Source: Bacteroidales bacterium (GTDB taxonomy: Bacteria > Bacteroidota > Bacteroidia > Bacteroidales > UBA932). Taken from it: a stretch of DNA of 64,000 bases. The DNA lies in NCBI GenBank assembly GCA_017473705.1, contig JAFUJQ010000010.1:1-64000 (forward strand), given 5' to 3'. The position numbers were made by a program, and so were the translations under genes. The notes beneath the pieces are model-generated. The model made no database searches, was not told the DNA's origin, and saw only the letters and a list, made by a program, of their open reading frames with translations. Shown here piece by piece: positions 9,092 through 17,742 of this stretch. The first letter of the stretch is position 1. Each line of letters begins with the position of its first letter.

Positions 9092-10012
9092 CTTTTTGTG
9101 GGGTATGTGTAAAAATCTGCAGATTTGTCTGTCACTTCCACTTGTGTGGCATCGTAATTTTGCAGCGAGCTGATGTTTCTCTTCAAGAGAAAGTGTTATA
9201 ACTGATCTTACCATGTTTTCAGGACGCTCCTTTTTTACGAATTCTACCATTTCGCTGTAAGCAAGATCAGACTCCGGATACCATTCTTCGTGTATGTCAT
9301 GTTCGCTTCCTGTGTTGGAATTCATTGCGGTCAGCATGGCTTCGTATGATTCGTAATATGATATAAGTTTTTGATAATCAAATGGAAGGTATTCTGATAT
9401 TATGTAATCAACCAGTTGTTCTTTTTCTTTAGGTGATAACTTTTTCATCATTCTTGACAACTGCTGATGTTTCAGAGGCAAGTTGAGTGAAGCCATGGCT
9501 TTAACCTCTTTCACGGCTCTTCTAAGAGGTTTTGATGCTTTATCAAGAATGATAGGTTCAGAGAACGGATGCTGGTTTTCATAATATGCAAGGAATGTCC
9601 ATCGGCATTCTTCAGCAGTTTTGCATATGCACTTTTCAACAGGATTGTTGCCTATATAGTTAATGGCGGTCCTGATACTTTTTTCATCCCATTTAGGCGC
9701 ACTTCCAAAGTTCTTCTTGAATAACCTTCCTTTGCGTCCGATTACAATGTTGGATTCTCTGGCGTACCAGGAGCAGCATCTGTCCATAAAGGAACTGAGT
9801 TCTTCGGCAGATTCTGTAATGGCCAGCCCGTGGAAGTGGTTGCGCATGATGCATAACCCCAGTGTAGTGATGTTCATGCTTCTGGCACAGACTGCAAAAA
9901 TTGTGTAGAACGCAAGATAATCTTCGTAATCATAGAAAAGATTATCTCCGCTGGAGGTCTTCTGGTAGATATGATTTACTACCCCTCGATAAAATCTTCT
10001 TTTCTTTCTCAT
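9080..10012 (-). CDS. REP-associated tyrosine transposase (RAYT), Y1/HUH transposase of the IS200-like superfamily
   Basis: A 310-residue single-strand DNA nickase/transposase. The metal-binding HUH motif is H59-x-H61 in MRNHFHGLAI, and the catalytic tyrosine is probably Y119 in NYIGNNPVEKC. The N-terminus MRKKRRFYRGVVNHIYQK and the spacing fit TnpA_REP proteins. It is longer than minimal RAYTs: residues 170-310 add a helical extension ending in a helix-turn-helix-like SDRQICRFLHIP, which may bind DNA. No accessory TnpB is nearby. The gene lies between repeat copies B (downstream, overlapping its stop) and E (upstream), the arrangement expected of a RAYT maintaining its own palindromic elements. 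All key residues are present, so it may be active. Confidence 0.87.
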   Translation of the reverse strand: MRKKRRFYRGVVNHIYQKTSSGDNLFYDYEDYLAFYTIFAVCARSMNITTLGLCIMRNHFHGLAITESAEELSSFMDRCCSWYARESNIVIGRKGRLFKKNFGSAPKWDEKSIRTAINYIGNNPVEKCICKTAEECRWTFLAYYENQHPFSEPIILDKASKPLRRAVKEVKAMASLNLPLKHQQLSRMMKKLSPKEKEQLVDYIISEYLPFDYQKLISYYESYEAMLTAMNSNTGSEHDIHEEWYPESDLAYSEMVEFVKKERPENMVRSVITLSLEEKHQLAAKLRCHTSGSDRQICRFLHIPHKKPGE

Positions 10013-10166
10013 ATCTTATAATTTTAATTCTCACTTAACGTGAGGGTGATATGAGGCAAATCTATCGTATCTATGTGAGGAGTTGATTAAAAAAAAGAAA
10101 AATGTGGTGAATAAATTTTACGATTCTCTTCTTTTATAAGAAAAATCCTTATATTATGGTAAATGC

Positions 10167-10233
10167 CCTGGCGCTTAAATGCCTATCAGTCAACGTTTCG
10201 TAAGTTGTTGATTTGCAGAAGGTTGGGCGCCAG
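10167..10233 (+). repeat. Palindromic repeat, copy E (short form lacking the central hairpin)
   Basis: 67 bp between the RAYT start and the metallo-hydrolase 3' end. Outer arms CCTGGCGC (10167-10174) and GGCGCCAG (10226-10233) are intact, and the family tag is present as CGTAAGTTGTTGATTTG, but the AAACCTCGTGC/GCACGAGGTTT hairpin found in copies A-C is missing. Either a deletion derivative or a second subtype. Confidence 0.75.
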
Positions 10234-10265
10234 ACTTTTGGGCCGTGTGTCGCGAGGATGTGACG

Positions 10266-10928
10266 TCAGTCTTCGTATGGTTCGTTGAAGGGGAGGAGGA
10301 ACGGGTTGGTCATGCCTTCCTTGGCTATGTCTGTGCATGGACCGTGGCCAGGGATTACGGATGTGGAGCCGTCGAGGACCATAAGTTTCTCCAGGATGCT
10401 CTTCATGAGCTGGTCGTAGTCGCCGCCCGGATGGTCGCTGCGGCCTATGGCTCCGGCGAAGAGGGTGTCGCCGCTGATGAGTACCTTTTCCTGGCGTTCC
10501 AGGTAGCACACGCCTCCTCGCGAGTGACCTGGAGTGGATATCACTTCAAAACTGAGTCCGCCGACCTCTATGACATCTCCCTCTGCAATGTCGACAGTTT
10601 CGAATGAAGCCGGCATCGGAGCTCCGAAGCATCTGGAGAAGAAGTCGTTGTTGGCCAAAGTGAACTTGTCTTCCGGGTGCATGTATATAGGAAGGCCTCC
10701 GTATAAAGATGACAGTTCGGCCACTCCGAGAACATGGTCGAAGTGCCCGTGAGTGAGCATGATGCATACGGGCTTGAGGCCGCGCGAGGCCACGAGGCCC
10801 GTCAGCGCGTCGCGCTCGGAAGCGTTTGAAAAACCAGGATCGACAATGGCGCAGCTGCCTGACTCGTCCCATATCACGCTGCAGCGTGTCTGGAAGCTGT
10901 TGAATGTGAAATCTTGTATGTGTATCAC
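10266..10928 (-). CDS. MBL-fold metallo-hydrolase (glyoxalase II-like)
   Basis: A metallo-beta-lactamase-fold hydrolase of about 220 residues. The metal-binding signature THGHFDHVLG is near residue 70, followed by TPGHSRGGVCY and, near the C-terminus, VIPGHGPCTDIAKE, all with ligand histidines and aspartate present. Homologues hydrolyse thioesters such as S-lactoylglutathione or act on unknown small esters. I place the start at the GTG at 10928 because the protein then begins with IHIQDFTFNSFQTR, the usual opening of this family, and because the divergent kinase promoter at 10946-10979 would otherwise overlap the coding region. An ATG at 10961 in the same frame would add 11 residues. Confidence 0.82.
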   Translation of the reverse strand: MIHIQDFTFNSFQTRCSVIWDESGSCAIVDPGFSNASERDALTGLVASRGLKPVCIMLTHGHFDHVLGVAELSSLYGGLPIYMHPEDKFTLANNDFFSRCFGAPMPASFETVDIAEGDVIEVGGLSFEVISTPGHSRGGVCYLERQEKVLISGDTLFAGAIGRSDHPGGDYDQLMKSILEKLMVLDGSTSVIPGHGPCTDIAKEGMTNPFLLPFNEPYED

Positions 10929-10945
10929 GATATTAAATCTTAACT

Positions 10946-10979
10946 TTTGACAAAAATACAAAAGAAGTTATTAACTTTG
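10946..10979 (+). promoter_or_regulatory. Candidate promoter of the deoxynucleoside kinase/acyl-CoA ligase genes
   Basis: TTTG at 10946-10949 and TAACTTTG at 10972-10979 are separated by 22 bp, close to the Bacteroidetes consensus spacing of 19-21. The predicted start lies about 35 bp before the ATG at 11019. Confidence 0.5.
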
Positions 10980-11018
10980 CCAAATTAGATACACGAAAAA
11001 CATTAAAATTACGATAAT

Positions 11019-11639
11019 ATGCATATCGCAATCGCAGGTAATATCGGCAGCGGAAAGACAACTCTTACCAAGATGCTCGCCGCACATTACGGATGGACTC
11101 CAAAGTTCGAGTCTGTAGACTACAATCCATATCTCGCGGATTTCTATGAAGATATGGAAAGATGGTCGTTCAATCTTCAGGTATACTTCCTCAACAAGCG
11201 CTTCAAGGATGTAGTCGACATCTCGAAGCTTGACGAGGTGATCATCCAGGACCGCACTATCTATGAGGATGCGCGCATCTTTGCGCCGAACCTTCACGGC
11301 ATGGGCCTCATGAGCACAAGGGACTTCGAGAACTATTCAGACCTTTTTGACCTCATGATGTCGCTGGTGAATCCGCCTGACCTTCTGATTTACCTGAGAA
11401 GCTCTATCCCTAACCTCGTGAGCCAGATCCAGAAGAGAGGCCGCGAGTATGAGAAGAGCATCCGCATCGACTACATCACAGGTCTGAACGAACGCTATGA
11501 AAACTGGATCAGGGACTACAAGCACAACCTGCTCATCCTTGACGTGGACAGAATCAAGTTCGAGAACCGTCCTGAGGACTTCCAGGAGGTGATCGATAAG
11601 ATAGATGCCGAGCTTTTCGGCCTTTTCCCTAAAGAATAA
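11019..11639 (+). CDS. Deoxynucleoside kinase (deoxyadenosine/deoxycytidine kinase type)
   Basis: Cytosolic salvage enzyme that phosphorylates deoxynucleosides. The P-loop GNIGSGKTTL is at residues 7-16, the FESVDYNPYLADFYEDM segment follows, the DRTIYEDA motif carrying the DR[ST] signature is near 75, and the lid arginines occur in IQKRGREYEKSIR near 137. The 206-residue length is typical of the bacterial dNK family. Base specificity cannot be told from sequence. The acyl-CoA ligase gene begins 23 bp downstream and may share the transcript. Confidence 0.88.
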   Translation: MHIAIAGNIGSGKTTLTKMLAAHYGWTPKFESVDYNPYLADFYEDMERWSFNLQVYFLNKRFKDVVDISKLDEVIIQDRTIYEDARIFAPNLHGMGLMSTRDFENYSDLFDLMMSLVNPPDLLIYLRSSIPNLVSQIQKRGREYEKSIRIDYITGLNERYENWIRDYKHNLLILDVDRIKFENRPEDFQEVIDKIDAELFGLFPKE

Positions 11640-11662
11640 ACGTTACTAAACCTAAAACAGTT

Positions 11663-13573
11663 ATGGCAGAAAGATTAACCATCATCGACTTTGTCGAGAA
11701 GTATGTTGCCGAGTTTTCCAAGAATCCTTTTATCTGGGAGAAGAACCTGGATACAAACGAGTGGGAACCAACGACTTATGAGGAGACATTGAAGAAGGCG
11801 AAGCGTATTGCTGCCGGTCTCATGGCTCTTGGTATTCAGAAAGGTGAGAAGGTGTCATACCTCAGTGAAGGACGTGACATGTGGATCATCGGAGAACTGG
11901 GAGTTCTCTATGCAGGAGCGGTAAATGTTCCGCTCTCAATCAAGCTTGGCGAGGCCAATGACCTTGTGTTCAGAGTGAAGCATTCTGATTCCAAGTATAT
12001 CATCACCTCGAAGTTCCAGCTTCCTAAGATCAGGACCATCCTTCCTGATTGCCCTATGGTGGAGAAAGTCATCATCTTCGACCAGGTGGATGACATGAGG
12101 GAGAATGAGATGTATATCGGGGATATCATCGAAATGGGAGACAAGTTCCTTGCTGAGCATGAGGACCTGTTCACACAGAGATACAAGTCCATCGGACCTG
12201 ACGATTACGCAAACATCAGCTACACCTCAGGTACTACTGCGGATCCTAAGGGTATCCTCCTCACTCACAGAAACTACACGGCGAACGTAGAGCAGGCGCA
12301 CTCTGTCATCGGAGTGACTCCTGAGGACAGGATGCTCATCATCCTTCCGCTCGACCACTGCTTCGCGCATGTCGCAGGATTCTATACAATGATGTCATAT
12401 GGTGCGTCACTCGGTATGGTTCCGTCAGGAAAGTCGGGCAAGGAAGCCCTTCGCAACATCCCTGTCAGCATCAAGGAGCTCAAGCCAAGCGTGATGCTTT
12501 CTGTACCTACTCTCGCAAAGAGCTTCAAGAAGAATATCGAGACTACGATCCAGAAGAGCGGCCCTATGGTGGAGAAGCTCTATAACTTTGCTCTCAAGAA
12601 TGCCATCGCATATAATAAGGAAGGATACAACAAGGGCACGCAGTTCGTGGACATCTTCCGCAAGCCTCTCATGCTCCTCTTCGACAAGATCATCTTCAAG
12701 AAGGTGCGTCAGGGTCTCGGCGGCAACATGAAGTTCTTCGTCGGCGGCGGTGCTCTTCTGGACATCGACCTCCAGAGATACTACTATGCGATCGGCATCC
12801 CTATGTATCAGGGTTACGGCCTTTCTGAGGCCACTCCGATCATCTCGGCAAACTCTCCTGCAAAGCACATCTTCGGATCGTCAGGAAAGATTGTCCAGCC
12901 TATGGAAATCAAGATTCTTGACGCTGACGGCGTAGAGCAGCCTTTCGGTTCGAAGGGTGAGATCTGCATCAAGGGTGAGAACGTGATGGCGGGCTACTGG
13001 AAGAATCCTAAGTCTACAGCTGACACAATCGTGGACGGCTGGCTCCACACCGGTGACATGGGATATATGCGTGACGAAGAGATGCTTTATGTCGTGGGAC
13101 GCTTCAAGTCTCTCCTCATCGCAGCCGACGGAGAGAAATACTCTCCGGAGGGAATTGAAGAGAACCTCGTGGAAAGCTCAAAGTATATTGACGGAGCCCT
13201 TCTCCACAACAGTCAGGATCCATATACCATCGCTCTCATCACTCCTAACAAGGAGGCTCTCAAGGCATATGTAAAGGAACTCGGACTCGACCCTTCTACC
13301 AAGGAGGCGAAGGTGAAGATGCTCGAACTTCTCCAGGATGAGGTGAACATGTACCGCAAGGGCGGCCGCCTCTACGGCGCATTCCCTGAAAGATGGCTTC
13401 CTGCGGCTGTCTGTGTGCTTCCAGAGCCATGGACTGAGCAGAACCACTTCCTCAACAGCTCTATGAAGGTTGTCCGCGGAAGGGTAGAGGAAGCTTATAA
13501 GGAGCATATGGAATATGCATACACAGTAGAGGGCAAGAATATCGTCAATGATATGAACCTCGCATCGCTCTGA
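11663..13573 (+). CDS. AMP-binding long-chain fatty acid-CoA ligase
   Basis: A 636-residue adenylate-forming enzyme that activates fatty acids to acyl-CoA via acyl-AMP. The ATP-binding motif YTSGTTADPKGILLTHRNY is near residue 190, the core motif YQGYGLSEATP near 385, the hinge motif WLHTGDMGYM near 455 and the region VVGRFKSLLIAADGEKYSP near 475. The protein is soluble by inspection, with no signal peptide. Length fits the long-chain group seen in Bacteroidetes. Fatty-acid chain length preference is not inferable. It starts 23 bp after the kinase gene. Confidence 0.9.
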   Translation: MAERLTIIDFVEKYVAEFSKNPFIWEKNLDTNEWEPTTYEETLKKAKRIAAGLMALGIQKGEKVSYLSEGRDMWIIGELGVLYAGAVNVPLSIKLGEANDLVFRVKHSDSKYIITSKFQLPKIRTILPDCPMVEKVIIFDQVDDMRENEMYIGDIIEMGDKFLAEHEDLFTQRYKSIGPDDYANISYTSGTTADPKGILLTHRNYTANVEQAHSVIGVTPEDRMLIILPLDHCFAHVAGFYTMMSYGASLGMVPSGKSGKEALRNIPVSIKELKPSVMLSVPTLAKSFKKNIETTIQKSGPMVEKLYNFALKNAIAYNKEGYNKGTQFVDIFRKPLMLLFDKIIFKKVRQGLGGNMKFFVGGGALLDIDLQRYYYAIGIPMYQGYGLSEATPIISANSPAKHIFGSSGKIVQPMEIKILDADGVEQPFGSKGEICIKGENVMAGYWKNPKSTADTIVDGWLHTGDMGYMRDEEMLYVVGRFKSLLIAADGEKYSPEGIEENLVESSKYIDGALLHNSQDPYTIALITPNKEALKAYVKELGLDPSTKEAKVKMLELLQDEVNMYRKGGRLYGAFPERWLPAAVCVLPEPWTEQNHFLNSSMKVVRGRVEEAYKEHMEYAYTVEGKNIVNDMNLASL

Positions 13574-13615
13574 TAATGGCATATCTGGCGAAGTCGATAT
13601 ATATAAACAGATAGA

Positions 13616-14149
13616 ATGGAATTTTCGGAATTAGTTCAGAAAAGACAAAGCGATAGAAAATATGCTCCCAGGCCAGTGGCAAGGGAGCATATTCTCAAAT
13701 GTCTTGAGGCGGCGCGTCTGGCCCCGTCTGCGTGCAACTCGCAGCCGTGGAAGTTTATAGTGGTCGATGAACGGACCAAGCTCATTCAAATCTCCGATGC
13801 AGCTGTCGGACTGGGCATGAATAAGTTCACGGTCCAGGTCCCCGTGCTCGTCGCGGTGGTTCAGGAAAGCATGAACCTTGAGGCCAAGGCCGGTGCTGTG
13901 GTCAAGAACAAGGACTACAGCATGATGGACCTGGGCATGGCGGTGGAGAATTTCTGCCTCCAGGCCGCTGAACTCGGTCTGGGAACATGCATAATGGGCT
14001 GGTTTGACGAGAAGAAAGTCAAGGAGGTACTGGGAGTGCCGCGAAGCAGGCGAGTGCAGCTTCTCATTGCACTTGGTCATCCTGACGCTCCGACGCGAAG
14101 CAAGGTACGCAAGTCACTTGAAGAAATGTCATCCTGGAACGAATATTAG
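13616..14149 (+). CDS. Nitroreductase family flavoprotein
   Basis: A 177-residue FMN-dependent NAD(P)H oxidoreductase. The N-terminus reads FSELVQKRQSDRKY, then APSACNSQPWKFIVVDE, the phosphate-binding region of the cofactor, and later AVENFCLQAAELGLGTCIMGWF and LIALGHPD, all standard in this family. Natural electron acceptors vary and cannot be predicted. The last codons form one arm of an intrinsic terminator, with the TAG stop in the loop. Confidence 0.88.
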   Translation: MEFSELVQKRQSDRKYAPRPVAREHILKCLEAARLAPSACNSQPWKFIVVDERTKLIQISDAAVGLGMNKFTVQVPVLVAVVQESMNLEAKAGAVVKNKDYSMMDLGMAVENFCLQAAELGLGTCIMGWFDEKKVKEVLGVPRSRRVQLLIALGHPDAPTRSKVRKSLEEMSSWNEY

Positions 14150-14165
14150 TTCCAGGATTTTTTTT
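14131..14165 (+). terminator. Intrinsic terminator overlapping the nitroreductase stop codon
   Basis: Perfect 10-bp stem ATCCTGGAAC (14131-14140) with GTTCCAGGAT (14149-14158), 8-nt loop, then seven T residues. The stop codon 14147-14149 sits at the loop/stem border. Confidence 0.85.
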
Positions 14166-14230
14166 GTATTTTAATTGTACAAAAGGTCGAATAAAAAGGG
14201 CAAAAAGTGCGTGACGGAATGATTTTTGTG

Positions 14231-14238
14231 TATATTTG
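14231..14238 (+). promoter_or_regulatory. Candidate -7 box for the AraC-type regulator
   Basis: TATATTTG fits TAnnTTTG. It supports translation from the ATG at 14275 rather than from upstream in-frame TTG/ATG codons, which would fall at or too near the transcription start. Confidence 0.4.
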
Positions 14239-14274
14239 TCGCTTTGCCGCATGGCGATACTTAACACTATTAAA

Positions 14275-15180
14275 ATGACAACAGATACATTACACACCAT
14301 TCCCCTTACTAAGTTCAGGGATCTTTTCCCTGATGCTCCGCAGATCGCTGTCGGAGATGATTTCTTCATCATGGACATACGCCTGACTGAAAAGCACAGG
14401 CCGTTGGGGCATCCATGCCGTTTTGACGGATTTCTTCTGTTATATTGTGTCAGCGGACGTATAAGGCTGAACGTAAATCTTTCCGAATATGAAATTGATG
14501 AAGGTATGATGTATCTGCATGTACCGGGCAATATAGTCAGAGTCAATGAACTCGTCGATACCGCACAGGAGAATGTCAGATATGTCTGCGTGGCGATGTC
14601 TAACGATTTCGTCAAAGGCCTTCATTTCGATGCCAACAAGGTATTCAATGAGGGAATGGCGATGCTGGAAAATCCAAGTGCCCGTCTCAGTGATGACGAA
14701 ATGGAAATCATGAACAACGGTCTCAATCTTGTGAGCCAGATCGTACAGAAGGATCTGCCATACAAGAAAGATGTCCTCAATTCGTTGATATCATCCATGT
14801 TCTATATGATAATGGGAGTATGGAACGACCGTTCCGAGGATAATCGCATAGGCAACCTGACAAGGAGCAGGATGATATTCGACCATTTCATAAAACTGGT
14901 GTCGGAGTATCATACGCAATATCGCAATGTCGGATTCTATGCCGACAAGCTGTGCCTGACTCCTAAGTATCTGTCGAAACTCATAAAGAATGCAACAGGA
15001 CGTTCCGCTCCTGACTGGATAGACTCATATGTGATCCTGGAGGCAAAGAACCTGTTGAAATATTCCAATGCCACTGTGAAGGAAATCGTCTATAAACTGA
15101 ACTTCCCGAATCAGTCGGTATTCTATAAGTTCTTTAAGGCGCGCACAGGTATGACACCGACAGAATACAGGAATTCATAG
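14275..15180 (+). CDS. AraC-family transcriptional regulator
   Basis: A 301-residue regulator. The C-terminal 100 residues hold the two helix-turn-helix motifs: FYADKLCLTPKYLSKLIKNA and VKEIVYKLNFPNQSVFYKFF followed by RTGMTPTEYR, the AraC family signature. The N-terminal part looks like a cupin-type sensor domain (RPLGHPCRFDGFLLLYCVSG), as in many Bacteroidetes AraC proteins that sense small molecules or redox signals. The ATG at 14251 is an alternative start adding 8 residues. It precedes the sugar permease/ROK kinase operon on the same strand, separated by about 300 bp with a strong promoter; whether it regulates them is unproven. Confidence 0.87.
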   Translation: MTTDTLHTIPLTKFRDLFPDAPQIAVGDDFFIMDIRLTEKHRPLGHPCRFDGFLLLYCVSGRIRLNVNLSEYEIDEGMMYLHVPGNIVRVNELVDTAQENVRYVCVAMSNDFVKGLHFDANKVFNEGMAMLENPSARLSDDEMEIMNNGLNLVSQIVQKDLPYKKDVLNSLISSMFYMIMGVWNDRSEDNRIGNLTRSRMIFDHFIKLVSEYHTQYRNVGFYADKLCLTPKYLSKLIKNATGRSAPDWIDSYVILEAKNLLKYSNATVKEIVYKLNFPNQSVFYKFFKARTGMTPTEYRNS

Positions 15181-15199
15181 GGTGTCAAAAGGAAATCAA

Positions 15200-15235
15200 A
15201 TCACATCTTTTGGTGTGATATTTTGGCTTTTTCGC
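15200..15235 (+). terminator. Weak terminator-like hairpin after the AraC gene
   Basis: ATCACA (15200-15205) pairs with TGTGAT (15214-15219), followed by a T-rich stretch. The stem is only 6 bp, so this is tentative. Confidence 0.3.
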
Positions 15236-15264
15236 AGAAAAATCGTTTTAATTTTGCTTTAAAG

Positions 15265-15295
15265 TTTGGATGTAAAGTTTAAATCCTTAACTTTG
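15265..15295 (+). promoter_or_regulatory. Consensus Bacteroidetes promoter ahead of the sugar permease leader
   Basis: TTTG at 15265-15268, a 19-bp spacer and TAACTTTG at 15288-15295: an exact match to TTTG-N19-TAnnTTTG. Transcription should begin near 15302, giving a leader of about 175 nt before the permease gene. Confidence 0.7.
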
Positions 15296-15352
15296 CATAC
15301 AGACATCCGAAATTAATTTTCGTGTCTATTTGTTAAGTTCGTTTTATATACG

Positions 15353-15389
15353 GCAGGGTTCCTTGGGGAGGGAACCCTGCTAATTTTTT
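15353..15389 (+). terminator. Intrinsic terminator inside the permease leader
   Basis: GCAGGGTTCC (15353-15362) pairs perfectly with GGAACCCTGC (15371-15380), loop of 8, then TAATTTTTT. It lies 58 bp after the strong promoter and 88 bp before the permease ATG, so it either stops a short RNA or acts as an attenuator. Confidence 0.75.
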
Positions 15390-15477
15390 ATCAATTGGTC
15401 ATGTGTGTTGAAAATTTTTCGTAACTTGGGCGCGATTTTAAGGAATCTATATAATTATTAACATAAAAACTATCAAA

Positions 15478-16755
15478 ATGAACAAGAACAAAATCAATTG
15501 GGTGGCGGTTCTTACCATGATGTTCCTCTTTGGAATGATCTCATTCGTGACCAACCTTGCTGCTCCAATCGGAAACATCTGGAAAATCCAGCCAGGCATT
15601 GACGGATCAAGCTTCTGGGGAATGATGGGTAACATGATGAACTTCCTCGCATACCTCTTCATGGGTATCCCTGCAGGAAAGCTCATTACTAATCTCGGTT
15701 ACAAGAAGACAACTCTTATCGGTGTGGGCGTCGGTTTCTTCGGTGTCCTCATCCAGTTCCTTTCCGGCAAGATCGGTGTGGGAGCAACTCTTCTCGGCCT
15801 TCCGGCAAACTTCTTCGTGTACCTTCTCGGTGCATTCGTCTGCGGATTCTCCGTATGTGTCCTCAATACAGTGGTAAACCCAATGCTTACCCTCCTCGGT
15901 GGCGGTGGAAACAGAGGTAACCAGCTCGTTCAGATCGGTGGTACATTCAACTCGCTCATGGGTACAATAACCCCTATGCTTGTCGGAGCCCTTATCGGAC
16001 AGATCACAAAGGATACAGCCATCTCAGATGTAAACACAGTTCTTTTCATGGCAATGGGCGTCTTCGCTGCAACATTCGCAGTGCTCATCTTCGTTCCTTT
16101 CGTGGAGCCTGAACAGGAGAAGTCTGACGCTTCAGTGAAGAGCCTTCTCAAATACAGCCACCTCGTATATGGTGTCATCGCAATCTTCCTTTATGTAGGT
16201 GTCGAGGTCGGCATCCCTGGCACATTGAACTTCTATCTTACTGATACTCTCGGCACAGCTAACGCTGCAACTACAGCAGGCTTCGTTGCCGGAACATACT
16301 GGTTCCTCATGCTTTGCGGCCGTTTCATCTCGAGCCTCATCAGTGGAAAGGTTTCTTCTAAGATGCAGCTCGCCGTAACTTCTGCTGTCGCTATCGTTCT
16401 CGTCATCGCAGCTATGTTCAGCACAAACGTACAGGCTTCCATGCCGGTATTTACAGGTTCGGGCTTCGGTATGGCACAGGTTCCTCTTACAGCAGTCCTC
16501 CTCGTATGCTGCGGTCTCTGCACTTCAGTCATGTGGGGTACCATCTTCAACCTCTCTGTAGAGGGTCTCGGCAAGCACTCGGCTCTTGCTTCAGGTCTCT
16601 TCATGACAATGGTAGTAGGTGGCGGCGTTCTTCCACTCATACAGAACGCAATCGCGGACGCAACCTCATATATGGCAAGCTATTGGGTGATCGTTGCTGC
16701 ACTTGCATACATGCTCTGGTTCGCCCTCTTCGGATCAAAGGTAAAGAACGCTTAA
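15478..16755 (+). CDS. MFS sugar permease (FucP/glucose-galactose type)
   Basis: A 425-residue inner-membrane transporter with about 12 hydrophobic segments. The N-terminal region carries GKLITNLGYKKTTLIGVG, the loop 2-3 signature region of the major facilitator superfamily, and the repeated halves are separated by a polar stretch near residues 210-220 (EPEQEKSDASVKS). The closest family by eye is the sugar:proton symporters of Bacteroidetes that accompany ROK kinases. Its neighbour 18 bp downstream is exactly such a kinase, suggesting import of a hexose or amino sugar followed by phosphorylation. The specific sugar is unknown. A promoter and internal terminator lie in its long leader. Confidence 0.85.
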   Translation: MNKNKINWVAVLTMMFLFGMISFVTNLAAPIGNIWKIQPGIDGSSFWGMMGNMMNFLAYLFMGIPAGKLITNLGYKKTTLIGVGVGFFGVLIQFLSGKIGVGATLLGLPANFFVYLLGAFVCGFSVCVLNTVVNPMLTLLGGGGNRGNQLVQIGGTFNSLMGTITPMLVGALIGQITKDTAISDVNTVLFMAMGVFAATFAVLIFVPFVEPEQEKSDASVKSLLKYSHLVYGVIAIFLYVGVEVGIPGTLNFYLTDTLGTANAATTAGFVAGTYWFLMLCGRFISSLISGKVSSKMQLAVTSAVAIVLVIAAMFSTNVQASMPVFTGSGFGMAQVPLTAVLLVCCGLCTSVMWGTIFNLSVEGLGKHSALASGLFMTMVVGGGVLPLIQNAIADATSYMASYWVIVAALAYMLWFALFGSKVKNA

Positions 16756-16773
16756 CATTAATTCCAATATAAA

Positions 16774-17730
16774 ATGAATTCATCTTACGTAGTAGGTATC
16801 GATGTAGGAGGTCAGACCTCCAAGATCGGAGTCGTTGACGCAAGAGGCACCGTCCTCGCACAGACAGTCATCCGCACTGACACTTATGATAAGGTAGAGC
16901 CTTATATCGCAGAGCTTGCAGAGGCTGTGAACAAGCTTATCAAGGAGTCTGGCACAGAGGGCAAGGTAAGGGGCATCGGAGTCGGCGCACCTAACGGAAA
17001 CTATTATACAGGAACAATCGAGAATGCACCTAATCTCCTTTGGGGACGTCAGAAAGTTGAGTTTGCAAAGCTCCTTTCTGAGGCTATGGGCGGTCTGCCG
17101 GTTGCTCTTACAAACGATGCGAATGCAGCTGCAGTAGGTGAGATGACCTATGGCGCGGCAAGAGGAATGAAGAACTTCATCATGATCACTCTCGGTACCG
17201 GAGTCGGTTCTGGTATAGTGATCAACGGTGAGGTGGTTTACGGACACGACGGTTTCGCAGGCGAGCTCGGTCATACAGCAGCGGTACACAATAACGGACG
17301 TACCTGCGGCTGCGGCAAGACAGGATGTCTCGAGACTTACGCTTCTGCGACAGGTGTGGCTCGTACAGCACGCGAGTGGCTAGAGCTTTCAGACGAGCCT
17401 TCAATGCTCAGAAGCCTTGATACAATAGCGTCAAAAGATGTTTACGAGGCGGCAAAGGAGGGTGACAAGCTTGCTCTCAAGATCTTCGAGTTCACTGGAA
17501 AGATCCTCGGACGCTCATTCGCTGACTTCATTGCATTCAGCGCGCCTGAGGCAATCGTCCTCTTCGGTGGTCTTGCTCGTGCGAAGGAATTCCTCACAGA
17601 GCCGATCCTCGAGTCTATGAACGCAAACGTGCTCCCATTGTGGAGAAACAAGGTTCAGCTGGTTTATTCTCAGCTCAAGGAGTCTGACGCCGCCATTCTC
17701 GGTGCATCAGCCCTCGCTTGGGAGCTCTAG
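16774..17730 (+). CDS. ROK-family sugar kinase (glucokinase-like)
   Basis: A 318-residue cytosolic kinase. The phosphate-1 motif GIDVGGQTSKIGVVD is at residues 9-23, the substrate loop ALTNDANAAAVGE near 110, the LGTGVGSGIVINGE motif near 138, and the zinc-binding ROK signature CGCGKTGCLETYAS near 180. The helix-turn-helix found in ROK repressors is absent, so it is an enzyme rather than a regulator. It probably phosphorylates the sugar imported by the permease just upstream. Glucose, N-acetylglucosamine or mannose are all possible. It ends 12 bp from the convergent membrane protein. Confidence 0.9.
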   Translation: MNSSYVVGIDVGGQTSKIGVVDARGTVLAQTVIRTDTYDKVEPYIAELAEAVNKLIKESGTEGKVRGIGVGAPNGNYYTGTIENAPNLLWGRQKVEFAKLLSEAMGGLPVALTNDANAAAVGEMTYGAARGMKNFIMITLGTGVGSGIVINGEVVYGHDGFAGELGHTAAVHNNGRTCGCGKTGCLETYASATGVARTAREWLELSDEPSMLRSLDTIASKDVYEAAKEGDKLALKIFEFTGKILGRSFADFIAFSAPEAIVLFGGLARAKEFLTEPILESMNANVLPLWRNKVQLVYSQLKESDAAILGASALAWEL

Positions 17731-17742
17731 CAGAAAACCTGA

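Noticed and set aside
9080..10012. Classical IS200/IS605 insertion sequence
   Set aside because: No tnpB, no typical IS ends and a longer C-terminal domain; the flanking dispersed palindromes fit a RAYT better.
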